A stretch of 13,378 nucleotides of DNA from an uncultured Clostridia bacterium (GTDB taxonomy: Bacteria; Bacillota; Clostridia; RUG12999). The stretch covers positions 1 to 13,378 of the forward strand of contig CATIYX010000319.1 in assembly GCA_949739095.1 (NCBI GenBank), read 5' to 3'. Shown here piece after piece: positions 1-7,015 of the stretch (position 1 is its first letter; every line of letters begins with the position of its first letter). The position numbers and the translations under genes were made by a program. The notes beneath the pieces are model-generated. The model made no database searches, was not told the origin of the DNA, and saw only the letters and a program-made list of their open reading frames with translations.

Positions 1-1
1 A

Positions 2-133
2 TTGGTTTATATTGCAGTGGCAACCAAGGAAAAAACGGTGTGCCGGGAATTTCATTTCCCGGGAAATCGTTTAAAAATACGGACATTAACAATGAAAAAT
101 GCACTGAAAATGGTCTTAGACCAAGTGAAATAG
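2..133 (+). CDS. cinA: CinA C-terminal end (partial, 5' cut by window)
   Basis: Reading frame 2 is open from the window edge to a TAG at 131-133 and encodes 43 residues beginning LVYIAVAT and ending in VLDQVK. The start GLVYIA-type strand, a short basic loop with FPGNR, and a final helix match the end of the CinA C-terminal (nicotinamide-nucleotide amidohydrolase, PncC-like) domain. That enzyme deamidates NMN to nicotinate mononucleotide in pyridine nucleotide salvage. Position supports the call: cinA directly precedes recA in many Firmicutes, and here the stop lies 13 nt before the recA start, overlapping its ribosome binding site. Only the tail is present, so catalytic residues cannot be checked. 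A hairpin (43-49 pairing with 56-62) lies inside the coding sequence and lacks a U-run, so it is not a terminator. Confidence 0.8.
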   Translation: MVYIAVATKEKTVCREFHFPGNRLKIRTLTMKNALKMVLDQVK

Positions 134-146
134 GAGGGAACATACG

Positions 147-1211
147 ATGGCGGTAAAAAAAGCAAATGATGTAGAAAACAAAAAGGCGGAAGCACTGGAT
201 AGTGTATTTGCACAACTAGAGAAACAGTATGGAAAAGGCAGCGTTATGCGCATGGGTGACCAGAAATATCAGCAGGTAGACACCATTTCCACAGGCAGTA
301 TTGCGCTGGATAATGCTTTGGGAATTGGCGGTATTCCGCGTGGCAGAATTGTTGAAATCTACGGACCGGAGTCCTCAGGAAAAACGACAATTTCGCTACA
401 TATTATTGCGCAGGCGCAGAAAAACGGCGGAGAAGTGGCGTTTATTGACGCAGAACATGCGTTGGACCCGATTTATGCAGGAAAACTAGGCGTAGACATT
501 GACCGGTTGATTGTGTCCCAGCCGGATAACGGTGAACAGGCGCTGGAAATTGCAGAAGCATTGGCACGCAGCGGCGCGGTAGACGTCATTGTCATTGACT
601 CGGTTGCGGCATTGGTGCCCAAGGCGGAAATTGAAGGGTTGATGGGCGATTCCCATATGGGACTTCATGCACGGCTCATGTCACAAGCATTGCGGAAAAT
701 TGCCGGTGTGCTTAACAAAACAAACACGGCAGCAATTTTTATCAACCAGCTGCGTGAAAAAGTTGGTATCAGCTATGGGCCTTCGGAAACGACAACAGGC
801 GGACGTGCGCTGAAGTTTTATGCCTCCATCCGAATGGATGTACGGCGTATTGAGACACTCAAAGTCGGTACGGAGATGATTGGAAACCGGACGCGTGTTA
901 AAATTGCGAAAAACAAATTAGCGCCGCCCTTCAAAGAAGCGATTTTTGATATCATGTATGGAGAAGGTATCTCGCATGTGGGAGAAATTCTTGATATGGC
1001 AGTGGAACGCAATTTGATTCAAAAAAGCGGTTCCTGGTTTGCCTATAATGACGAAAAGATTGGTCAGGGGCGCGATAATACGAAAAAATTCTTGCAGGAA
1101 CACCCGGAAATTATGGATACGCTGGAAACAAAAATCCGTCAGGATTTAGGGATGATTCCGGGAGATGAACCGGAAAATGCGGAAAAACCGGCGGAAGATG
1201 CGGCTGAATAA
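147..1211 (+). CDS. recA: RecA recombinase
   Basis: RecA forms ATP-dependent filaments on single-stranded DNA in the cytoplasm, drives strand exchange, and triggers LexA cleavage in the SOS response. The 354-residue product is of normal family length. Visible features are the N-terminal polymerisation helix (about 15-30), Walker A GPESSGKT (73-80), the catalytic Glu region in DAEHALD (101-107), Walker B VIVIDSVAAL (about 147-156), and the INQLREK segment (199-205) followed by DNA-binding loop L2 (about 207-219). The C-terminus is acidic, as usual. The start is fixed by AGGAGGG at 132-138, 8 nt before ATG. The L2 loop reads GISYGPSETTTGG where many RecA proteins have a GVMFGNPETT-type sequence, a mild variation. 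recX follows after 2 nt, so co-transcription and translational coupling are likely. No complete LexA box is visible; the promoter may lie in or before cinA. Confidence 0.98.
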   Translation: MAVKKANDVENKKAEALDSVFAQLEKQYGKGSVMRMGDQKYQQVDTISTGSIALDNALGIGGIPRGRIVEIYGPESSGKTTISLHIIAQAQKNGGEVAFIDAEHALDPIYAGKLGVDIDRLIVSQPDNGEQALEIAEALARSGAVDVIVIDSVAALVPKAEIEGLMGDSHMGLHARLMSQALRKIAGVLNKTNTAAIFINQLREKVGISYGPSETTTGGRALKFYASIRMDVRRIETLKVGTEMIGNRTRVKIAKNKLAPPFKEAIFDIMYGEGISHVGEILDMAVERNLIQKSGSWFAYNDEKIGQGRDNTKKFLQEHPEIMDTLETKIRQDLGMIPGDEPENAEKPAEDAAE

Positions 1212-1213
1212 GC

Positions 1214-1846
1214 ATGAAAATAACCAGAATTAAATATACAAAGAATAAGCTGTTTGCAATTTATATTAATGATAACTATGCATTCAGTGTGGACGAAAAT
1301 CTGCTGTTTTCTTATAAATTGAAAGAACACATGGAGCTTACAGAGGACAATTACGAGGCCTTGATGCATGATGCGCAGCTTCTTATGGCGCGGTTGCAAA
1401 TGCTTCGTATGCTGTCGAATAGCAAAACGCGGCGGGAAGTGGAAGACAAGCTGCGTGCGGCGGATTTTGCAGAAGATATCATAAAAGAGTGCACAGATTT
1501 TGCGGAGGAATATGGCTATCTGAACGATGAGGAATATGCACGGCTGTATGTGCAGGAAAAAATGAACCTGCGCCAGTGGGGACCGCTTCGTATCCGACAG
1601 GAGTTGCAGCGTAAGGGGATTGCGCGCGAGGTGATCGCGTTGGCATTGGAGGAAATGCATGGCGGCGAAGAAGAAAATTTGCGCACGTTGGCGGCGCAGT
1701 TGCTGGACCGTGTGGACTGGCAGGATAGGAAACAAGTGGACAAATGCAAACAAAAATTGTATGGTAGGGGATATACTTTTGACAGTATCAACCATGCCGT
1801 ACGGGAAGAAATCGACAGGCGAAGGTGTGAAATGATTGAAGATTAA
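1214..1846 (+). CDS. recX: RecX, modulator of RecA
   Basis: RecX binds the RecA filament and limits its extension and activity. The 210-residue protein has the expected build of repeated three-helix units. The motif GYLNDEEYAR (101-110) and the basic stretch WGPLRIRQELQRKGI (122-136) are the most recognisable RecX signatures, with charged helices before and after. The N-terminal 60 residues form a beta-rich extension seen in Firmicute RecX proteins. The start ATG lies 2 nt after the recA stop, with only a weak purine-rich upstream site, so translation probably depends on ribosomes finishing recA. Its last 11 nt overlap the start of rimO. Known biology and adjacency to recA agree with the sequence. 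Confidence 0.93.
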   Translation: MKITRIKYTKNKLFAIYINDNYAFSVDENLLFSYKLKEHMELTEDNYEALMHDAQLLMARLQMLRMLSNSKTRREVEDKLRAADFAEDIIKECTDFAEEYGYLNDEEYARLYVQEKMNLRQWGPLRIRQELQRKGIAREVIALALEEMHGGEEENLRTLAAQLLDRVDWQDRKQVDKCKQKLYGRGYTFDSINHAVREEIDRRRCEMIED

Positions 1847-3173
1847 AATAGGGTTTGTATCGCTGGGATGTCCCAAAAATTTAACGGATACAGAGACCAT
1901 GATTGGATTGTTGCAGGGAACAGGAGAAATTGTGACAGAACCGTCAGACGCGGATATTATCATTGTCAATACTTGTGCGTTTATTGAAAGCGCAACACAG
2001 GAATCCATTGATACTATCTTGGAGATGGCAGAGTATAAACAGAGGGGAAATCTAAAAAAACTAATTGTGACAGGCTGCATGGCGCAGCGTTATTGCGACG
2101 ACGTTTTAAAACAGTTTCCCGAAGTGGATGCTGTGGTGGGAACCGGCAGCTATCATGAGATTGCGCAGGTGGTGCGTGAGGTGTTGCGTGGGCAGCGTAG
2201 TGTGCACCGAGGCGATATTGATATGCAAACGCCGGAGAGCTTGCCGCGCGTACTTGCCACACCGTCCTATAGCGCTTATCTGAAAATTGCGGACGGCTGT
2301 GATAATCATTGCACCTATTGTATTATTCCGAAATTGCGCGGTGCTTATCATAGCCGCAGTATGAAGGATATTTTGCAGGAGGCGCAGACATTGGCAGCGC
2401 AGGGCGTGAGCGAATTGAATTTGATTGCGCAGGACACCACACGTTATGGGGAGGCCCTCTATGGCGAAAACCGCTTGCCGGAACTGTTACAGAAACTGGA
2501 AGAAATAGAAGGAATCCACTGGATTCGTTTACATTATGGATATCCTGAACGCATTAGTGATGCGCTGATTGAAGAGATGGCACGCAACAAAAAAGTGTGC
2601 AAATATATTGACATGCCACTGCAACATGCTTCGGATAGTGTGCTGAAACGTATGGGACGGCATATCACACAGCAGGAAGCGGCGGAGTTGATTCGGAAAC
2701 TGCGCGAAAAAGTGCCGGGAATTGTGATTCGTTCTACTTTTATCACAGGATTTCCGGGAGAAACAGGGGAAGATTTTGCACAGATGAAATCATTTATACA
2801 GGAGATGAAGTTTGACCGTATAGGTGTATTTGCTTATTCACAAGAAGAAGGAACAGCGGCGGCACAGTTACCGGAGCAGATAGAAGAATCGGTGAAAGAA
2901 GCGCGTCGGCAGGAAATTATGGAACTGCAGCAGGACATTTCTTTGGCAATCAACGAAGGAAAAATAGACCGGCGAATAGAAGTATTGTGCGAGGGACAAT
3001 TGCCGAGTGGAAAATATTTGGGGCGGACGCAGGGGGATTCGCCTGAAATTGACGGCAGTGTGATTTTTGACGCAGATGTTACTGTTCCGGGAGAATATGT
3101 GGAAATTTTGGTGACGGACGCGACGGAATATGATTTGGAGGGACGCACCCTCTATGAAGAAGAAAAAATATAG
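1836..3173 (+). CDS. rimO: Ribosomal protein S12 methylthiotransferase RimO
   Basis: RimO is a radical-SAM methylthiotransferase that modifies a conserved aspartate of ribosomal protein S12. The 445-residue product shows the whole family layout. The N-terminal UPF0004 domain has three auxiliary-cluster cysteines at C12 (SLGCPKN), C47 (NTCAF) and C81 (TGCMAQR). The radical-SAM core has CDNHCTYC (C155, C159, C162), and a C-terminal TRAM-like domain lies at about 375-445. The SLGCPKN and ADGCDNHCTYC wording favours RimO over the tRNA enzyme MiaB. The start is TTG at 1836, overlapping recX by 11 nt. AAGGTG at 1822-1827 sits 8 nt upstream, and the first residues match the expected beta-strand start. 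Two [4Fe-4S] clusters make it a client of an Fe-S assembly system. Confidence 0.95.
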   Translation: MKIKIGFVSLGCPKNLTDTETMIGLLQGTGEIVTEPSDADIIIVNTCAFIESATQESIDTILEMAEYKQRGNLKKLIVTGCMAQRYCDDVLKQFPEVDAVVGTGSYHEIAQVVREVLRGQRSVHRGDIDMQTPESLPRVLATPSYSAYLKIADGCDNHCTYCIIPKLRGAYHSRSMKDILQEAQTLAAQGVSELNLIAQDTTRYGEALYGENRLPELLQKLEEIEGIHWIRLHYGYPERISDALIEEMARNKKVCKYIDMPLQHASDSVLKRMGRHITQQEAAELIRKLREKVPGIVIRSTFITGFPGETGEDFAQMKSFIQEMKFDRIGVFAYSQEEGTAAAQLPEQIEESVKEARRQEIMELQQDISLAINEGKIDRRIEVLCEGQLPSGKYLGRTQGDSPEIDGSVIFDADVTVPGEYVEILVTDATEYDLEGRTLYEEEKI

Positions 3174-3185
3174 GAGGAATCGCAT

Positions 3186-3737
3186 ATGAACCTTCCCAAT
3201 AAGCTAACATTGTTTCGTATTCTATTAATTCCTTTTTTTATTGCGTTTGCTTTAACATCCAATACAATTTGCCGCTGGATTGCGTTGATTTTGTTTATCG
3301 TGGCATCCTTGACTGATTTACTGGATGGAAAAATTGCACGAAAATACCAGATGGTAACAGACTTTGGAAAATTTATGGACCCGTTGGCGGATAAACTTTT
3401 GGTTTGTGCCGGTTTGGCACTGCTTGTAGATTGGGATATGATGTCTGTCTGGGCGCTCTTTATTATTGTGGCGCGGGAATTTATTGTGACAGGACTGCGG
3501 CTGATTGCGAGTGGAAATGGCGTTGTGATTGCAGCGGGAAAAAGCGGGAAAGCAAAAACCATGTTGCAAATGATTGTGCTGATTTGGGCATTGATACCGC
3601 TGCCGCTTGGATTGAGTTATTCATTTGGACGAATGACAGTTATGGACGTATTGGTATTTTTGATGGTACTCATCACGATTATTTCGGGGCTGGAATATAT
3701 TATAGTAAACAGAAAGTTGTTGTTAGAATCCAAATAA
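3186..3737 (+). CDS. pgsA: CDP-diacylglycerol--glycerol-3-phosphate 3-phosphatidyltransferase
   Basis: This membrane enzyme makes phosphatidylglycerol phosphate, the committed step to phosphatidylglycerol and cardiolipin. The 183-residue protein is the usual length and mostly hydrophobic, with several predicted membrane helices. The CDP-alcohol phosphatidyltransferase signature D-x2-DG-x2-AR-x8-G-x3-D-x3-D is complete: D44, D47, G48, A51, R52, G61, D65 and D69. The N-terminal NLPNKLTLFRILLIP is typical of PgsA and distinguishes it from PssA-type relatives. The start ATG follows AGGAGG at 3172-3177, which overlaps the rimO stop, so it belongs to the same transcription unit. pgsA commonly sits near rimO, cinA and recA in Clostridia. 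Confidence 0.95.
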   Translation: MNLPNKLTLFRILLIPFFIAFALTSNTICRWIALILFIVASLTDLLDGKIARKYQMVTDFGKFMDPLADKLLVCAGLALLVDWDMMSVWALFIIVAREFIVTGLRLIASGNGVVIAAGKSGKAKTMLQMIVLIWALIPLPLGLSYSFGRMTVMDVLVFLMVLITIISGLEYIIVNRKLLLESK

Positions 3738-3762
3738 TTTTATAGGGGATGGGGGCGCTGAC

Positions 3763-4572
3763 ATGGAAACAATCAGAAAAGCCGCTGGGTATATTACTGC
3801 CAGAATCGGAGAAGTTCCGCGTACTGCATTGGTGTTGGGGTCGGGACTGGGTGATTTCGGAGAACAGTTGACAGATAAAATGGAGATTCCATATGTAGAG
3901 ATTCCGGGATTTCCGTCATCTACAGTGCCGGGACACGCAGGAAAGCTGATTTATGGTAATCTTTGCGGCAGTCCGCTGCTCTGTTTATCGGGGCGGTTTC
4001 ATTTCTACGAAGGCTATGAAATGAAAGAAGTTGCATTTTATGTTCAGGTGCTGCGGACTTTGGGTGTACAGCAGCTCATTTTGACCAATGCAGCGGGCGG
4101 TATTCAGACCTCATTTAGGCCGGGTGATTTAATGTTAATCACCGACCACATTAAGTTTTTTGATACCACGCCGCTGCGCGGAAGCAATGTGGAAGAATTG
4201 GGACCGCGCTTTTTCGATATGAGCCGTGCCTATACGCCGGAATTGATGGAGGTTGCACGAAAAGCAGCGAACGAAACAGGCATTACATTGCGAGAGGGCG
4301 TTTATGCATTCATGCCGGGACCTTGTTTTGAAACGCCGGCAGAAATCCGTATGTTGCGTACGCTGGGAGCGGATGCAGTTGGTATGTCTACCGTGCCGGA
4401 AGTGATTGCGGCGGCGCATTGTGGAATGAAAGTGCTGGGGATTTCCTGCATTACCAACATGGCAGCGGGCATTTTGAATCAGCCGCTTAGTCATGAAGAA
4501 GTGATGGAGACGGCAGACAATGTGAAGGAAACATTTGAGACGCTGGTAAAAGCCATTTTAAAACAGTTATAA
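3763..4572 (+). CDS. punA: Purine nucleoside phosphorylase (class I, trimeric type)
   Basis: The product phosphorolyses purine nucleosides such as inosine and guanosine to the free base and ribose-1-phosphate in purine salvage. The 269-residue length fits the PNP/MTAP family. Visible motifs are the phosphate-binding GSGLG (26-30, S27), VPGHAG with H58, RFHFYEGY (78-85, R78), NAAGG (109-113), PGPCFETPAE with E190, GMSTVPE (207-213, M208), and TNMAAG with N232. The Glu/Asn pair is expected for 6-oxopurine (inosine/guanosine) specificity rather than MTAP. The start ATG follows a G-rich but non-canonical ribosome binding region (3744-3756) and lies 25 nt after pgsA, so it is probably the last gene of the recA-side unit. 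No convincing terminator hairpin follows; the next promoter begins about 20 nt after its stop. Confidence 0.93.
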   Translation: METIRKAAGYITARIGEVPRTALVLGSGLGDFGEQLTDKMEIPYVEIPGFPSSTVPGHAGKLIYGNLCGSPLLCLSGRFHFYEGYEMKEVAFYVQVLRTLGVQQLILTNAAGGIQTSFRPGDLMLITDHIKFFDTTPLRGSNVEELGPRFFDMSRAYTPELMEVARKAANETGITLREGVYAFMPGPCFETPAEIRMLRTLGADAVGMSTVPEVIAAAHCGMKVLGISCITNMAAGILNQPLSHEEVMETADNVKETFETLVKAILKQL

Positions 4573-4593
4573 AAGAAAAAAACAAATTTTGGG

Positions 4594-4622
4594 TTGCAAA
4601 TTCTATTGGAATGTAATATAAT
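4594..4622 (+). promoter_or_regulatory. Sigma-A promoter of the cysteine T-box operon
   Basis: TTGCAA (4594-4599) and TATAAT (4617-4622) are separated by exactly 17 nt in an AT-rich stretch, about 20 nt after the upstream stop codon. The predicted transcript begins near 4629, upstream of the T-box stem I. Confidence 0.85.
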
Positions 4623-4628
4623 ATAAAA

Positions 4629-4932
4629 TAAATGTGAGAATATTTATTATAATTTCATAAAAGAAGCGCTGGGAACCGGAAGAGTATCCGGTGGAAACCA
4701 TGACAGAGAGCGGATATCGATAGGCTGGAAATATCCGCCATGGAAGCCATAGGAGAAGTGCGCCGGGGAGCGTGGCACGGGGAAGATAACAGTAACAGTA
4801 TCCGTGTCCGGGTAGCCTGCCGTTATCGGGTATTGCCGTTATAGAGCGGCAAAAAAGTGAGAAACAGAAGTGGAACCGCGGAATGTCCGCCTTCGGTGTT
4901 GCAATTAATGCAAACCGGAGGCGTTTTTTATT
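4629..4932 (+). promoter_or_regulatory. T-box riboswitch leader, Cys (UGC) specifier
   Basis: This roughly 300-nt leader senses uncharged tRNA and permits read-through into cysE-cysS. Stem I is readable. Its base pairs 4666-4670 with 4769-4773, and CCGG 4676-4679 pairs with 4763-4766. The specifier loop follows, with AGTA (4683-4686) on the 5' side and GAAG-UGC on the 3' side, putting a UGC (Cys) codon at 4759-4761. Above it lie CCATG/CATGG (4698-4702 with 4739-4743), the purine-rich ACAGAGA bulge (4703-4709), and an 8-bp distal stem (4710-4717 with 4731-4738). A small stem III (TGCCG/CGGCA) precedes the T-box sequence AGAAGTGGAACCGCGG at 4866-4881, which pairs with the tRNA acceptor end in the antiterminator. 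A terminator follows at 4888-4929. The downstream genes agree with cysteine specificity. Confidence 0.95.
4888..4929 (+). terminator. T-box regulated intrinsic terminator
   Basis: The arm 4888-4903 pairs with 4909-4923 around the loop ATTAA (4904-4908), with a few wobble or bulged positions, and is followed by TTTTTT (4924-4929). The arm lies immediately 3' of the T-box sequence, so formation competes with the antiterminator: charged tRNA-Cys leads to termination, uncharged tRNA-Cys to read-through. Confidence 0.92.
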
Positions 4933-4955
4933 GGAGGAAAGGAGGAGAGGAACAG

Positions 4956-5600
4956 TTGTCACTATGGGAAGATATTAAATCTGTTCGCGACAGAGATCCT
5001 GCTGCGCGCAATATGGCGGAAGTGATTTTGCTTTATCCTGGACTACACGCCGTATTCTGGCATCGCCCTGCTCATTTTTTATACCAACATAAATGTTATT
5101 TTCTGGCGAGATTGATATCGCAGTTGGTTCGATTTTTTACAGGAATAGAAATCCATCCGGGTGCAAAAATAGGAAAAGGACTGCTGATTGACCACGGTAT
5201 GGGTGTTGTCATAGGGGAAACAGCAGAAGTGGGGGATTATTGTACTATTTATCAGAATGTGACGCTGGGCGGAACAGGAAAAGAATGCGGCAAACGGCAT
5301 CCAACCCTTGGAAATAATGTCATGGTGGGTGCGGGTGCGCGGGTGCTTGGGCCATTTAAAGTGGGAGATAATTCTAAAATTGCAGCGAATGCAGTGGTAT
5401 TGAACGAAGTGCCGGAGGACAGTACCTGTGTCGGCGTACCGGCGCGAGTAGTGCGAAAAGGCGGAAAAAAGATTGCCGATTTGGACCAGATTCACATTCC
5501 CGACCCGGTATCGATGGAATTGTGCCAATTGCGGCATATGATAGAACAATTGCAGCATAAAATGGAAAGCAAAGGAGAAGATGAAAATGAAATTATATAA
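4956..5600 (+). CDS. cysE: Serine O-acetyltransferase
   Basis: CysE transfers acetyl from acetyl-CoA to L-serine, giving O-acetylserine, the carbon skeleton for cysteine. I place the start at TTG 4956, giving 214 residues. GGAGG at 4941-4945 lies 10 nt upstream, and the protein begins LSLWEDIKSVRDRDPAAR as expected for short bacterial SATs. A longer in-frame GTG at 4857 lies inside the T-box and is not credible. Features are the N-terminal helical part with YPGLHAVFWHR (27-37), catalytic H80 in DHGMGVVIGET, H115 in KRHPTLG, and a left-handed beta-helix of hexapeptide repeats (about 66-165). The tail ends in isoleucine, as in CysE proteins that dock into CysK. The stop overlaps the cysS start. 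Confidence 0.95.
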   Translation: MSLWEDIKSVRDRDPAARNMAEVILLYPGLHAVFWHRPAHFLYQHKCYFLARLISQLVRFFTGIEIHPGAKIGKGLLIDHGMGVVIGETAEVGDYCTIYQNVTLGGTGKECGKRHPTLGNNVMVGAGARVLGPFKVGDNSKIAANAVVLNEVPEDSTCVGVPARVVRKGGKKIADLDQIHIPDPVSMELCQLRHMIEQLQHKMESKGEDENEII

Positions 5601-6996
5601 TACGTTAACGAGGGAAAAACAGGAGTTTGTGCCGCTGGAAGATGGAAAGGTGAAAATGTATTCTTGCGGTCCGACAGTATATAACTTTTTCCATATTGGC
5701 AATGCGCGTCCATTTATCATTTTTGATACGCTGCGTCGCTATCTGGAATACCGCGGCTATAAAGTGAAATTTGTACAAAATTTTACTGATGTGGATGACA
5801 AAATGATTCGCAAAGCCAATGAGGAAGGTATTACAGTGAAAGAATTGGCGGATCAATATATTGCGGAATATTTTATCGACGCGCAAGGGCTTGGGATTGA
5901 AAAAGCAACAGTGCATCCACGGGCAACAGAAAATATTGACAGCATTATTCAATTGATTCAAACGTTAGAGGAAAAGGGATTTGCCTATGCCGTAGACGGT
6001 GACGTCTATTTTGCGACAAAGAAGTTTGAGGGCTATGGGAAGCTGTCCCACCAGCCGCTGGAGGATTTGGAAAGCGGCGCGCGGATTGGTGTAGATGAAC
6101 GCAAAGAGGACCCTATGGATTTTGCGCTCTGGAAAGCACAGAAACCGGGAGAACCAGCGTGGGAAAGTCCGTGGGGTATGGGACGCCCGGGTTGGCATAT
6201 TGAGTGCTCCGCAATGGTGAATAAATTTTTGGGAGAAACGATTGACATTCATAGCGGAGGAGCGGATTTGGTGTTTCCGCACCATGAAAATGAAATTGCC
6301 CAGAGCGAGGCGGCAACAGGCAAACCGTTTGCACATTATTGGTTGCACAATGGATATATCAATATCAATAACCAGAAAATGTCTAAATCATTGGGGAACT
6401 TTTTCACCGTGCGCGAAGTGGCGCAGGAATTTGATTATGAAGTGATTCGATTCTTTATGCTCAGCGCACACTACCGCAATCCCATCAATTTTTCCAAAGA
6501 ATTGATGGAGTCGGCACAAAATGCGTTGCAGCGCATGTATACCTGCATGGAGCATTTAGCATTTTTGATGGAAAAAGGAACAGACGGCGGTGTGCGTGCA
6601 GAAGAACAGGAAAGCTATGACCGTATGATGGATTACCGCAAAAAATTCACCGATGCAATGGACGATGACCTCAACACCGCGGACGCAATCAGCGTGCTGT
6701 TTGAAATTGTGCGCGATGTTTATAATGATACATCTGTGGAAAATACTTACTCAAAGGCATATTGTAAAGGAATTTTAGACTTAATGCGCGAACTGGGCGA
6801 TGTTTTGGGATTGCTTGGGCAGGAGAAAAAGCAAGAGATTCCGGAAGAAATTGTTGCATTGGCGCAGCGGCGTGCCGAGGCGCGGGCAGAGAAAAACTGG
6901 GCGTTGGCAGATGAATTGCGTGATGCCTTGACAAAGCAGGGATATCAGGTGAAGGATACGCCGCAGGGACCAAAAATCAGCCGCATCGAAGCATAA
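5587..6996 (+). CDS. cysS: Cysteinyl-tRNA synthetase
   Basis: CysRS, a class Ia synthetase, charges tRNA-Cys with cysteine in the cytoplasm. The 469-residue product has the normal length. Motifs are HIGN (36-39, the HIGH signature), KMSKS (264-268), and the zinc ligands C27 (SCGPTVY), C207 (HIECSAM), H232 and E236 (FPHHENE). A DALR-type helical domain follows at about 340-400, then the short C-terminal domain. Start choice: ATG 5587 lies 9 nt after AGGAG (5573-5577). An in-frame ATG at 5581 would add two residues but leaves only 3 nt of spacing. The gene overlaps the end of cysE, so translation is coupled. It is under the Cys T-box, which closes a feedback loop in which poor charging of tRNA-Cys induces the enzyme that charges it. 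Confidence 0.96.
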   Translation: MKLYNTLTREKQEFVPLEDGKVKMYSCGPTVYNFFHIGNARPFIIFDTLRRYLEYRGYKVKFVQNFTDVDDKMIRKANEEGITVKELADQYIAEYFIDAQGLGIEKATVHPRATENIDSIIQLIQTLEEKGFAYAVDGDVYFATKKFEGYGKLSHQPLEDLESGARIGVDERKEDPMDFALWKAQKPGEPAWESPWGMGRPGWHIECSAMVNKFLGETIDIHSGGADLVFPHHENEIAQSEAATGKPFAHYWLHNGYININNQKMSKSLGNFFTVREVAQEFDYEVIRFFMLSAHYRNPINFSKELMESAQNALQRMYTCMEHLAFLMEKGTDGGVRAEEQESYDRMMDYRKKFTDAMDDDLNTADAISVLFEIVRDVYNDTSVENTYSKAYCKGILDLMRELGDVLGLLGQEKKQEIPEEIVALAQRRAEARAEKNWALADELRDALTKQGYQVKDTPQGPKISRIEA

Positions 6997-7015
6997 AGCG
7001 TGGAGGGATGGACAA

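Noticed and set aside
43..62. CCGGGAA/TTCCCGG hairpin upstream of recA
   Set aside because: It lies within the cinA reading frame and has no U-run after it.
138..149. Possible LexA (SOS) box GAACATACGATG at the recA start
   Set aside because: Only one half-site matches a GAAC-N4-GTTC type box; the second half is GATG.
1139..2080. A 313-codon open frame on the - strand
   Set aside because: It lies antisense to recX and rimO, both strongly supported; its composition (rich in His, Phe, Ile, Cys) is typical of an antisense shadow, and no ribosome binding site or family motif is apparent.
4857..4955. GTG-initiated N-terminal extension of cysE
   Set aside because: This segment is the T-box sequence and terminator; the true start is TTG 4956 with a good ribosome binding site.
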